64,000 nt of DNA. It comes from Ophiodon elongatus. Taxonomy: Eukaryota > Chordata > Actinopteri > Perciformes > Hexagrammidae. The translations under genes and the position numbers were made by a program. The notes below the pieces were generated by a model. That model made no database searches and was not told the DNA's origin. It saw only the letters and a program-made list of their open reading frames with translations. Shown here in pieces: positions 1-11,800 of this stretch; position 1 is the stretch's first letter, and every line of letters starts with the position of its first letter. The stretch lies in contig JACSYO010001855.1 of the NCBI GenBank assembly GCA_016806645.1, forward strand, positions 2,107,001-2,171,000, in the 5' to 3' direction.

Positions 1-1042
1 TATTATGTGTGGTCTCTCATTAGATCCTGACACAATCCCAACAAACTGTTTTACTGCTTGACAACAAAATGCATTTATTCATTCAACAGAAAACAAAGCT
101 AATTTGCAGTTTCTATTAAAAGGGGGATTGATCGTGTGACGGGGAAAGTATATTTCGGCATGAAAAAGTGAATTAAGTAGTCCATCAAAACAGTGAGGTT
201 GCTCACTTGATTAACAGAAACTGCCATTGTGATAATTACCACTCCAACCTTCAGGGGGCATATTCATTATTACACAGTTTTGCGTCAGCTCAGCCGCATG
301 TAAACACTTGTTATACTCCTGCTGTTCCAGAGGAGGGCAGAAGTGTCACACTGTGTTTTCTGCGAAAGGCTGAAGTAAATCTCCCTCTCGGACCTGATAT
401 GGCAAATTGGAGTCCATTTAACTTTGATAAATACACCCTTTTCAATCTTGGGCCAGTGGCCATTCAGAACTATCAAGAGGCTACTTAGGCAATATTTATG
501 AATCCTTATATTTCTCTCATTTTGCAATACTGTTGTTCCTTTGTCTGACAGCACAACTGAAATGAGGTAATATTTTGAAATTGAACAGGAACATCAAAAA
601 CAGGGAAGTTTTTCTTCCACTCATTGGAGACACATTAAATGAAAACACAGTTGGTGTGGATACACAGTAAGAGGACACTGAGGGCTGTGCAAGTCTAGAA
701 TAGGCTATATATCCTTTTAGTGGACAAATAAATCATCAAGTTAAACAAAGAAAGTACCATAAAGACGGAGCACGTCACTCATTTAGAGAAAAGCCATTTT
801 CTCAAAGTATTTATCTTGGGCTGTGAGAGGCATAAAAGATCAAACCATAACACTTCAGTGGCTTGTCCGGACAATATGAAATGAGGTAAACTGCCATGGG
901 CACCCATCAACTGCTTAAAGACATCAGAATTAATGCCCCCATAGAGAGAGGGTCAGCCTGCAGACTAATAAAGGCGCTGTCACTAGCTCTGGCCACAGGT
1001 CTGATTAACTGCGACACAGAGGGTCGAAGGATACCAAACCAG

Positions 1043-1043
<1 letters not shown>

Positions 1044-1077
<34 letters not shown>
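1044..1077. repeat. (CA)17 microsatellite
   Basis: Uninterrupted CA dinucleotides in EFCAB7 intron 5. Confidence 0.97.
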
Positions 1078-1079
<2 letters not shown>

Positions 1080-1984
1080 TTTAAACCACAACATTTACCT
1101 TATCACTCTAGCCCATTCATAAAAACAAATCCTGAAATTAAAGAATATCCTGTACTTGTTATGTTTGTATTCATGACGACAAATTTGCATCCCACGAGAC
1201 GCGTGCATGCACACGCACATACACACCACTACAAAAACACAGCCTACCCTCCACCCACCACCTCCCAATTACCACCTCCGGCCCATGGCAATATAGCAGC
1301 CAATATAGCGAGCAGAACTTCCCTCAGAGGTAATCTCTGGACACACATTCTTTTACCACGATGATGTCTGGCCCTTTCCAATCGCAACACGGTGCCTGGA
1401 CCTGAGAGATGGAGCCCAGGGCTGTTATTTCTATTTATTTATTTATTTATTTTTCTTGCTGTAAAGAAAACCAGCCGAGGTTAAGCCAAAAAGTGTGAAA
1501 ACAAAGAGCGTGGGATCAATACAGTGTATATCTATCCACCCTGGGCTAAATTCTCCCATCATAAAAACAATGGGTCACAGTGACACTGGGAGAGCAGCGG
1601 GGCGGTAAAGTCCTTTGTGTCATGGAGTATCACTGGAGCCCACATACAAAGGTTTCCAGGTTTAGCCAGTGATGGGACAAACAATTCATCTTTCACATTC
1701 ATAACATAGCTAGCATGTTGCGTGTAGAATATAATAAGAATATACGACAATATAATGGATGAGTTATTTCTATACATTACTGTATTAAATAAAATGTACT
1801 GTCATCAAAAGCCATTTATAAATATTAGTAGACAGGAGCTAAACTGGGACTAAAAGTTGAGTTATGACTTTACAGCTCTGGCTACATTATTACTTTGTTT
1901 AGTTTAAGAAAGTCTTCAAACATGGACTTTCATGGGTGACTGACAAACATGATCTCAGAAATATATTTGGTATCTCAGAACATG

Positions 1985-2093
1985 TTTCGCTATATTTTTG
2001 ACATTTAATTTCATAGATTAATGATTAATCAGTTAATATGAAAAATAATTGACAGATGAATTGATAATGAAGATGAGATAAATTGCAGCTCTA
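1985..2093 (+). repeat. Dispersed teleost repeat fragment (copy 1 of 5)
   Basis: The block shows GATTAATGATTAATC-type motifs and ends in TTGCAGCTCTA. This is the end signature of a dispersed repeat I recall as abundant in percomorph genomes. Related fragments in this window are at 15880, 17560, 27165 and 49895. The class is not assigned. Confidence 0.5.
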
Positions 2094-2113
2094 GGGTCTT
2101 TATGACTATGGGT

Positions 2114-2132
2114 GGGGGGAGGGGGGGGGGGG
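2114..2132. repeat. G-rich run beside the exon 5 donor
   Basis: Nineteen bases of G with one A. On the EFCAB7 strand this is a C-run starting a few bases after the exon 5 GTAAAC donor. Confidence 0.95.
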
Positions 2133-2137
2133 TTTAC

Positions 2138-2263
2138 CTGTAACCCTGAAGGCTCTGGTATTTTGCTGGTCTTAGTGCTGCTGGATGTCATCGTGATAGA
2201 GCTCGACAGTGACGACCGTCTGCTGCGAGCAGAAGAAGGACGGGAGGATGATCTGCTGTCTGA

Positions 2264-2311
<48 letters not shown>

Positions 2312-4686
2312 AAAACTCACATCGCTAAACGCTAACACAAAAACACACATGTGCTAAAAATCCATCCAAAGTTATGATAAATAAATCAAGTTGCTGCAAC
2401 AGAACAGAACGCTCAACTGACTGACGGATTAAGTACGGCCCTCCTCTCTCCGAACAGTAAACACACTTTGGAGAGAGAGAGATGAGGTGCACAACATAAT
2501 TGACACTGTAATCCGTCTTCACAGAAGTCCGTTCCCAAGTTCAAGCGAAGATGGTTACTTTGCATTTGGGTTCCGAGAAAGTGTGATCTCCAGCTCAACT
2601 ACCTTTTAATTAATTATTGAGGCCTTTTAAATCACAAATGGCATAACAGCACCCTCTCAAATCCATTATCTTCCACAACTTTTTCCCTTTAACTCTAATT
2701 GAAGCCAGAAAATATCAATTCACTAATGAGGGGCCTGATTGTTTCCAAGCCCGGGAAACCCAGAAGCGAAGTAATGTGATAGGCTTACAAGCAAATTACC
2801 GTGGCAGATTTGTGATGGATCTATTTTATATTGATGGCAGTATTTTAATCTAGAGGATCAAATTGTAGCTGTTGTGTGAATGTGGACAAAGATGCACTGA
2901 AACATGGCCAAACAAAAGCTTCAGTGTGAGTTTATAACCAGTATTGTTTAAGCACTAGTGGTGGAAAACTGCAAGAATTGAACTAAACAGACCAATTATC
3001 AGAGAAACAGTCAGACCGATTGATGAACTGTCATGGGGCTTGCCAAAACATGTTAGACACACAACAACTGATGCCTGATAATTGGTCTGTATCTCATCAA
3101 TTATTTGTGCGACAATTAGCCAAAATGACCCATCTCCCATACAGTTAACACATATTTCTCAGTGTAGCACTGGTACATACTGACAAATTTAGGAGCAAAT
3201 GAGCAGTCAAAACTGTTTTTGAGCTCCAAGAATAACCGATTCAGCATGTGTGCGATCACGTTGCATCTGGTGTTGGAGCCTTGTTAAAATGTAGCAGGTA
3301 TAAATCAATACGAGGGCGAGGCACAATAATGTGATAATCCCGACAACTATGTGGGAGCTCATTTGTTTTTGCAGTGGTGGTCGACTGGGCCCTCCTCTCG
3401 ACCACCGTCTAATCCCTCATCATCTCCCCAGTGAGAAGTGGTGGAATCCTCCAAATCAATAACATGAACATGGACTGACCACCTAAATCAACCCCATCTA
3501 TCTTCCCACTGAGGGCCTGTCCCTGGCTCGCTCATCCAGGATCTCTGTTCTTCTCTTTCCTCGGAATGCTGGTTCTAAAGTGCAAAAAGTGGATTTTTAC
3601 ATCCACCTTGAACCCGGCTGAAGGTGGTGTCTTTTTGTGCAGAAACACTCTGTTGATCCGTCGCCTACGGTTGCGGAAAGGCCGAAGCTGGACATGATGC
3701 CAGTACTTGTTTGTTTAAGCAATGAAAACATATTTTTTGGCAAGAGCGCCAACTCCAAAGCCATAGTTGAAAAGCAACATTTTTCATCAGCGTAGATGGA
3801 GCTTTTGTCAATCTCTTAATGGCAGAAGTGATTACCCAAATCACAACGCTTTACAGTCTCCTCCCTCCAAACAAGCTGCCCTAATTGTGTGGCTATTATG
3901 ATGAATGGACTGTCCTAATGAGGTGATTTGTCACAGGGGGAGTGAAAAATCGATCAATAACAGAGCTATTATTTATTCATCAAAAGTAATCGGCGAGGCG
4001 TATTGGGGCAAGCAGTGTGTACGGGTGTGCAACGATAAATTGGAATCTGAAGTATACATGATGCGCAGTCGGCAATGGACGCTACTTTGTACCTGTAGAT
4101 TGTGTCGCGCAAATTGCCATTAAGTTCTGGAGTCATACGCGAATAAGATATTAGCATTTAAAATAGTAAAAAATAAAGACTGCTCAATATATTTTCACCA
4201 TAGCTGGACACTGAGTAGAGTATGGTGGCTGGCGATGCAGACAGTACAGTGCAGAATTCTGGGACAGAGTAACTATGAGAAGTCATTGAAGGTTATAATC
4301 TTTTTTGTTTTTGTTCTTTCCTGTGGCCCTGAAGCTTTTTCTTTTTAATATTTGTTACTCATATTTAGATCTGGATGGGGATTCTATAAGATATAGCCAG
4401 AAGTTAGATTGTGTTTTGTGTGTGAAGAAGAGTACTTTTGAGGGAGAAATGACAGAGAAAAAGGTAAAAAAAAACCTTCCCTGTGAAATCACTCTTCATG
4501 TCTTTAACTTTCAATAAAAAATGTATCGCAAAAAAAATCCCATACAGTTCCTACTTGACTGCTAAAATTCAGGCAGTCACTTTTAAGTTAGATTATTCTA
4601 TCACTACATGTTTTACCTTTCTTGAGTGTGGTGTCTGATTCTGCCCGGGGTGTTTCTGGAGGTTGAGGGAGAGTCGCTGCCGCTTG

Positions 4687-4724
<38 letters not shown>

Positions 4725-6857
4725 ACACTGAGCTCTTTGGAGGGCTGTATGACCGACTGCCAAAGTTCTGTCGCTTCAGCTTGGCATTTGCCTCGAGCCT
4801 CTCCAAAGCAGCCATCTGACACTGCTCTACTGTAGACACAAGCAATCTGCAGAACTGACAGCAAGAGGAAACCAGCAGTGAGAGCATGATACATGAGGAT
4901 GTTGTGAGGCAAGAGAGAGGGTCAGAGATGCTGACATCTTGGATGGAGGTAAACATATGACACCAAATGAAGACAATATTGGAGCAAATCATAGGAGGTC
5001 ATAGGGTTGTTTGCTTTTGCACTATTGAATTGTTTGTGCCACTTCACATCGCTGATTCTTCTGTATTTTATGTGAATTCAATTCAACCCTAAGGAAAAAC
5101 ATTTTGAACAAATGAGACTTAAGAAATGGTATTTTATTCTTTAATGTGGTTTATGGTTAAGTTGGTTTATGTGGTTTGAACTGGTTAAGAACCATCTCTA
5201 TTATTTGCAGCAAGTAGTAACAATAAGGGTGGAAGTTCCAAATGTTTTGGCTGCTTAGGATTATAGCCTTTGTTCTGAGACTACGCTGTGCATTGATTAT
5301 CTTAAACTGATCAATCAGATGAGACATTTAAATAACCGAGGCACAAAGAAGGGATAAATGTATTTAAAATACACGTTTTCATTGGCTTGGGCACATAAGT
5401 TAACCTGACAAGTGTAGGTCATACAGCAAAGTGATGATAGCATCAGAGGTCACTTCATACTTATCTAAACTTACTTCTGCGTAGTCCAGTTTTCCGTCTT
5501 TGTTGACGTCAGCCAATGACATAATAGCATTCACCTCTTCAGCGGTCATTTTCTCTCCTCTCTAAAAGATCCAACATATTTTCTTTAGTAGTAAAACACC
5601 ACAACAATAAAAAAGACTATTTCATTTGAGCATGAGCTGGTCAGTGGTTTTGATCAGTTTATGTTGAGGTAGTCTCCATCTGTAATACAACATTAGTGGG
5701 TCCCCTGTGGAGCCTCCTGTGGCTCAGAATTTACAGCGTCACTCTATTTAATCAAAATTAACAAGTTTAACCAAAACCTACTCATACATCTTAAAAATAA
5801 GCAGACAATTTGTTACAGACCTCTCATATACAAGCTGTGTTAGGCTACTCACAGTGGTAAGGGCCTTCTCCAGTTCACTGTGTGAGACGAAGCCATCGCT
5901 GTTCAAATCCATCTTTTTGAAGGCTCTCATTAGCTCAGTTTCCTCAGTTTTCTTCTCATTTTTAAGAATCTCACAGAAGTCATCAAAGTTCAGTTTGGAT
6001 GTTCTCGGGGTCCAGTATTTATTTAGAGTTGCATGGGCAGGATTTCTACCAGCCTGCTGTAGAGCTTAAGAGGATAAATGAGAAAGAACATTGAAACTAC
6101 AGGTAGCAATGGTGGATGACAACCAACAACTGGAGCACAAGGACCTTTTCTGTGCTTAGGGTTTTTCACCCCTTTTAAATGGCATGTACATTATTGAAAA
6201 ATTTAAAATCCCCCACAATGAGTTGCTTTTCTTATTAGAAAATGTAACCCATCAACATGCACTTCATCACTCTTCATCACAACTATAGAGGATAATAGTT
6301 TAAAGAGGAAATACACCCTAGAAAATTGACATTGTCCTCTTCCAAAAAACCTTTTGAACATGTCAGTAATTTTTTTGTCTTTCCGAGCTGGACATTTGAG
6401 CATCAATAGGAGATGTCATCAGCTGATACCTCATGTAGAATGGTCCTGAACCAGTGTCCAGCTGTGGGTTTATAACAGTTTCTGGAAAATTGCATCCAGT
6501 AACATCTTCATAACTCCTAGTGTCCGAGGAGTCATTATACACAGATATTGGTTTCCAGATGACATCATTATCTCTCCAACATGTTAGCCATATATGTTAT
6601 AGAGAAAAACACGAGGATGAAATCTATCGAATATGGAGTTTTCTTGGCATAACAGTTGTATAACAAGCAAGCTACATTTTGTTTTATTAACGTCAGTAAG
6701 CTAGCTAATAGTTTAAACTTAGCTTACCACGACATAGCTGCTGTTTCGAACCAATGTTTGTCAAACTCGATTTGAACACGGCCAGGTACGCGGCTCTGCA
6801 CTGCACGTAGAAAGCCTCCTCTTCATCAGAAGGACGAGGCGACTCTTGAAAAGACAT
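2138..6857 (-). CDS. efcab7: EFCAB7, EF-hand calcium-binding domain protein 7 (5' part, exons 1-5)
   Basis: Coding exons on the minus strand are 6857-6728, 6064-5853, 5561-5475, 4854-4617 and 2259-2138. All have GT-AG borders and compatible phases, giving 263 continuous codons. Exon 1 starts at an ATG and encodes a segment close to the human N-terminus (CRAAYLAVFKSSL). Two canonical EF-hand loops are visible, DLNSDGFVSHSE at residues 96-107 and DVNKDGKLDYAE at 132-143, so both probably bind calcium. A run of 12 alanines follows from residue 188, then a Ser/Arg-rich stretch. The mammalian protein is known to tether the EVC-EVC2 complex at the base of the primary cilium with IQCE and to support Hedgehog signalling. 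The remaining C-terminal exons are not in 1-2137, so the gene runs off the left edge. Exon 5 is squeezed between a poly-G run and a CA repeat. Identification is by recalled similarity to human EFCAB7, and I regard it as firm. Confidence 0.93.
2265..2309. repeat. (CA)n microsatellite at an exon 5 acceptor
   Basis: Forty-five bases of CA, which read as (UG)n in EFCAB7 pre-mRNA. The tract ends five bases before the exon 5 boundary and replaces a normal polypyrimidine tract. Confidence 0.97.
2590..2870. promoter_or_regulatory. Candidate conserved non-coding element in EFCAB7 intron 4
   Basis: The block has non-repetitive composition with several TAAT/ATTA homeodomain-type cores and no coding frame. 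It has the look of a vertebrate regulatory element and may belong to FOXD3. Only style supports this; no alignment was possible. Confidence 0.25.
2987..3090. repeat. Short inverted-repeat element, perfect 16-bp arms
   Basis: ACAGACCAATTATCAG at 2987-3002 is the exact reverse complement of 3075-3090, with a 72-base spacer. This could be the remnant of a small fold-back transposon or a structured RNA. No flanking target duplication was established. Confidence 0.7.
3376..3406. other. Perfect 9-bp stem hairpin
   Basis: GGTGGTCGA (3376-3384) pairs with TCGACCACC (3398-3406) across a 13-base loop, inside EFCAB7 intron 4. It may be structural chance or part of a regulatory element. Confidence 0.5.
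3740..4020. promoter_or_regulatory. Candidate conserved non-coding element in EFCAB7 intron 4
   Basis: A dense run of homeodomain-type cores (CTAATTG, CCTAATGAGG, ATCGATCAATAA) lies in balanced, non-repetitive sequence without a coding frame. This is typical of developmental enhancers. A role for FOXD3 is inferred from synteny only. Confidence 0.3.
4687..4722 (-). repeat. efcab7: (GCA)12 coding repeat in EFCAB7 exon 4
   Basis: Twelve uninterrupted GCA codons on the gene strand encode a polyalanine tract. The codons are pure, so slippage and length polymorphism are likely. Confidence 0.97.
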
Positions 6858-7075
6858 CTCTGGAGCGAGGGCTCGACCTGGTTACCGTCAGCTAGTTAGT
6901 TAACAGCGAGCTAATTCAGTTTATACAACCAGGCGACGGCCAGATGATGGCGGCTAGCTGATATTATTTTACTGTCACTCCGTAACAATCGTCTGAAAGC
7001 ATGCAAGATGCATTTTATTGAACCAGCTTCGTGTCAGCAGAGACATTCACCGAACGCCGTTGCTACCTTACGTCT

Positions 7076-7089
7076 GTTGCTAGGTAAAC
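7076..7089 (+). promoter_or_regulatory. RFX X-box motif
   Basis: GTTGCTAGGTAAAC matches the ciliary X-box pattern GTNNYY-N2-RRNAAC with one mismatch. It lies about 220 bases upstream of the EFCAB7 start codon. RFX factors drive many cilium genes through such sites, which fits EFCAB7's role. Confidence 0.5.
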
Positions 7090-7301
7090 AAAAACTCATC
7101 AGTGTTCACCAAAAGCGCCACGGAAAGAAACAACGTCCATCCTTCCCGTTCCTGCTAAAATAAATATAATGCCGTTTTAGACCATTTGAGGTTATTAAAT
7201 CAATAAACGCAGTCTTTAGATTATATATAAGGTTTTATTTTTGACTCAGACAGTTTGTTTCGTGGTTCGAGTTGTCTTCGCGTTACTGCGACGTGCGGAA
7301 C

Positions 7302-7309
7302 TATATATA
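7302..7309 (+). promoter_or_regulatory. TATA-like element, possible ITGB3BP promoter
   Basis: TATATATA is followed by GGAGCG in a CpG-containing stretch. It is oriented to serve the plus-strand gene. No transcript evidence is available. Confidence 0.3.
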
Positions 7310-7400
7310 GGAGCGTGTGTGTTTTACTCGAACTGTTTGAGTGTAGCAAAGGCGCCAGATTCATAACTTTGTGACAAAATAACTTCTGCTAAAACAACCG

Positions 7401-8825
7401 TAAAATGACCCCAGTGTCTTTTTTTAATCTGTTATACTGTCGCACAAGTTGTATGGTAACAAATAAGACTTTCTGCGTGACACCAATAGAGGCTTACCTG
7501 ACAAAGACTTACATCATAGTATATAATAATCAATACACAGTATTAACTTTGACGTTTTAGTTTAGTTTGTCTGGCTTCAATAACGCAGTTATACTTTATG
7601 TTTTTACATATTAGTAAAATGAGCGTCATGTATTATCATGAAAGTATGTAAGAGAAACAAAATGGGCATTTGCTGCATGATGTTGATTGTTGCTGCTGCA
7701 GGTTCACATACAACATTCCTTGACTTTGGTATTGTAATTTTATGATAGATTAGGTCCTTTTATGACCTAATTTTATTGTCACTGCAATACTACTAAAGTA
7801 CAGTTCAGATTCAGATTCAAATAACCAAGAATGACTTAGGTTCATATGAAATAACACAATTCATTGACACCTACCTATTTTTTTAACAGAGTGGAGAAAT
7901 TAACCATCTGTGAATATATTTGACTTGACCACTGGCAATGTAATCAATTTACGTATCACGTGTATAGCTAACATACTGCTTTCTCATTTCTGTGTAAAAT
8001 AGTATTTAGTTCAAAGTGAAACCTTTAGGCGTTCTTTATTTAAAAGGTTAGTTGCCGCAGCGTGTTTCAATCAAATTGTGTCTTCTCGCTTTTCCAAAAT
8101 ACCAGAGTCTGCATGAAACTAAACACCTTCCACTGAAACTGTAAGTTCTCAAGCAGGTGTGTTGACAATGTCATCGCAGGTCCCTGGAGACATACCAGTG
8201 TACCATGTACCAGAGGATGTCCCATGTTCATGCCAGTGAAAACTTGTGCGAAGAACAGTACTGACAAATTGGTCATTGTGAGGGCTATGGCTCATGAAAA
8301 ATGATAAATAGTCTATTCAGTCTGTTCATACCTGTATATCTTAACTGATTGCAGACACACTCAAGCATGCTACACATCTCAAACTCTAAACGTGGTTCTG
8401 TGTGCTTTCATTTAACAGCTTGTGTTTGTTCTCAATTACTGTTTTCTGCATAAATTATTATTTAAAAAAAAAGATTTTACTTAACATATTAGATTTGATC
8501 GTCCTGTGGTTTTCCTCTCAAGAACTTTTGCTGTGAAGATGATTGTATTGCCGCTGCCAGACAAACTACCTCAATCCACAAGCTCCATGCTCTGTCCACC
8601 TTTGGAAATGGGAATATTCTGCAACTGCATTTTAGATTATAGAGCTGGGGTTGTTGTCCTTCCCGAAAAGGACATTCTTTAGGACTATTTGAACAATTAC
8701 TTTTAATTTAAGCCATGAATAAATAATAATACTGTCCCCATCTAAGTCCACTAAGCAACAGCAACTTGTATATCTGCCAGTGTACTGTAGATTGTGTTAT
8801 TAAGCATGTGCTGCTTCATCAATAG
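7401..8825 (+). other. Unresolved 5' part of ITGB3BP
   Basis: The N-terminal exon(s) of ITGB3BP should lie here. I could not recognise them, since this part of CENP-R diverges fast. An ATG at 8230 opens MPVK, like the human start, but no good donor and no frame link to 8826 is visible. The rest looks like ordinary AT-rich intron. Confidence 0.4.
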
Positions 8826-11800
8826 GCAAACTCAAAGTCACAACAAATGAAGAAAAGGTCCCACGGAAAGAGTTGTAAAAGTGAGTACTCAAGTTACAGC
8901 TTTTGTAGTTCCCATATGTCAGAACATTATTTCATCAATGAGTTATATTGTAGGCTGCAAACAATATTTATTTTTTTTACCGCTAACTGTCAATGCACTG
9001 AGATACAAAGTAGAGCACAGAGTTAAAGGGTTACAGAGAACTCCTTTTTACGAGTTGCTATATTTCAAGTGCCACACTTTCCTGATGGTCATAGTGACAT
9101 ATCAGAATTTAATGACAGGAGACACGGAATGACGGAGATCCATCACTGGCCAAATTATCAGTGATTTACATAGCACTAAAAATAGTTGTATAAGAGTCAC
9201 TTAACACAAGAACCATTTCCTTAGTCAAGGCAGACAGTTGGTGTCTGGCCCATCCATCAAGACAAGCATTAGTTTTTAATTTTATAGTGCTGTCACTAAT
9301 AAGTTACATGAGCTCGATTTACAGTACATTCATAACACTCACTTGGTTATGTCATATTAGGGTCATTTGGGGAAAAGCAGTGTTGTAATTTATTGTACAT
9401 TTTGAAATAAGTTTAATTGGCATTTTGAGATGAAAAGTGGAACCCCAAACAGCCAGAATAAAAACAGATATACTTCTACATCAATAAAATACAAGAATAC
9501 AATAAAGCACAACAAAAAAGGAGAAACATAAATAAATGAATTAATAAGATTACTAAAAAATGACAGGGTTTATAACAGGGTTAGCTGAACAGTGATTTAG
9601 TTATAGATAGTTGTTCAGATCATTACCCCTATGAAATTCAAGTAGCCCAAATTCAGGATAGACATGAAATGTTTTTTTATTGTATTGTAAGTCCTGGGTT
9701 GCAGCTTGTGGTTTTCCATCCCTCCTTTAGGCTCATTCAGGCTCCAGCCGATGTTGGTAATTGTCTGTAGTCTTTTTAGAGATACGTTTTAGTTTTTAAT
9801 ATTACAGCCAATTATTTAGTCAATAGATCACACTGTCAGAATTATAATACAAATAATTATGACTCATTATGTGACGACACTCTCTTCTGCTTTCACCAGA
9901 TTGTACTCCCTGCGATCTAAACTGGAGCAGTCAGTGGATGCATTCATCAAGGCCAGGAAAGAGCTGGAGGAAATATTCATGAGTAAGACTTTTTCTTTGG
10001 TCTTAAATCTTTTCAATAGGCGGAAATGTCTTTGTCTCCATCATATCTTCAGATTGAGAAATGATGGTTTTTATTACATACTGAATATTCACTTCTGACA
10101 TGGCTTTTCCTTTCAGAATACAGCTGTGGTTTTTTTAATTTTCTCATTCATTTCCAGCTATCCTTTTCCTTTTCCCACCATCTCCTGTGCGATGCGAGGG
10201 GGTTGTGTGGTTTTCCTTTCATCCCATTGAGCCTGTATTTTTAATTAGTCAGCAGATGGCAGCAGTGAACAAGGACGCTTCTTCACCGGATCGTCTACTG
10301 ACTTGAAGACTGAGCTGAAGAGACACAGAGAGCGGAGAGAGTACAATGTTGAATATGACTGTTATGAAGTCAGTCAGAAAAACTGAGCTTGAATGGGTTA
10401 TTTTTTCACTCACTCAACTGGATGTAAAGCTGCATGAAACTAGTTATGATTTATGTTTATTGTTTGATTTTTATGCATCAAATAGAAAGCACAAATTTTG
10501 CGTCAGGCCCTCTATTTGTTCCCACTTTTAAAATGTTTGTTTTGGCAATTGTGTCTTTTCAGCACCCAGATTAGAGTCATCTTTGAAAGAAGATAAACAC
10601 CCCGAGCATCACAGTCAAGGTAATTTATCTGGTAATAAACCTAACAGTGTTAGAGTAAACAATCTTTTATTGTTTAATATTGATGTGCTATTACACTTCT
10701 GCATCATCAAGGTAAACACGCCTACTTCACATTACTGGAATTTTATCACACTGTTCACCGAGAGGCTTTACGGCCGCATGCTAAGTAGAGCTGAGGGTTG
10801 ATCAATATCACACGATTTACTGAAGATTGACGCTGACACACGTGTTTGATCAAACTGATGCAAAATTCCTACACTCATCTGCAAATGTCAAATTAATTTT
10901 GATCTGTTGGACGAGTTGAATGGTTTAAAAGTTGGAGAGCTTTATAGCGTATTCCCCCTGAAGTTATGTGCAGTGTAAAAGGCCTGTATCCCGACGTTTG
11001 CTTGTATCAAGACTGTTTTTATTCACATTATCTTTCAATGACATCCTTCAAAAATGGATTTTTGTAGACCGTTGTGATTGTGACCTTATCTTTAGGTCTT
11101 TAAAGAGCTCTGCGAAAACATTTTGGTCCCAATTGTTTGGTTGATTTCAAGATGAGCAGGAAAACAAATGTAGTCACGAGGCTGTTTCATTCCCAGGGAC
11201 ATCCCCATCCGCTAAACCCTCACTGTTTGATTTTATTCCCCCTGCATCTTCTTCGCTATTTAACATTAACAGCATCAATGAATGCTTGTTTCTTGTTCAG
11301 ACAATCGTGTGCTCTGCGACCTTTGCAGAAAAACAACATTTTGTTATGGTTACACAAACAAGTCAATGAGTGGATTTTCTACGGATAGAATTAATTTGAT
11401 TATTTTAGGCACATATTATGCCTGCAGCAGAGCAATTCTTGTGATCCAATCATACAATGGTGACTTGTGGAAAATGAATAGGGGCTATTGTCAGGAGGCG
11501 AGCTTGTTTTCCGATAAGGTTGTCAGAAATTATTTTAATTAGTTCCAGTAAGGGAGCTGAACATACATGATGCATTGTGGATCCACACCCCAGGAATGTC
11601 ACATTTTTGTCACATGGTGGATCCGTGAAATTTATCAGTTTTGCATCAGTCTCCTTCCAACAACAGACTTCACAATGTCAGGGCAGATAGATGTGGGAGA
11701 GAATTGGCCCTCTATGTGCATTGAGACACACATTTTAAGTAAACAAACTGTTATTCAAAGCTGCTGAAGAGTTCTGGCCTATATCCTCTGGGAGCGTGAA

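Larger units (their letters stand above)
1..2137 (-). other. EFCAB7 intron 5, no exon seen
   Basis: I searched both strands for the next EFCAB7 exon and for other coding signals and found none. The stretch holds a CA microsatellite (1044-1077), an ATTT run near 1433-1453 and a dispersed repeat fragment (1985-2093). It is otherwise AT-rich unique-looking DNA. Confidence 0.6.
6858..7400. promoter_or_regulatory. Head-to-head promoter region of EFCAB7 and ITGB3BP
   Basis: This lies just upstream of the EFCAB7 start codon, between the diverging EFCAB7 (-) and ITGB3BP (+). It is relatively CpG-rich from about 6860 to 7330. It carries an X-box (7076-7089) and a TATATATA (7302-7309) followed by GC-rich sequence. 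Where ITGB3BP transcription begins is inferred. Confidence 0.5.

Noticed and set aside
8230..8270. ATG opening MPVK, like the human CENP-R start
   Set aside because: Upstream ATGs precede it, the possible GTCATT donor is weak, and no in-phase link to the 8826 exon was found.
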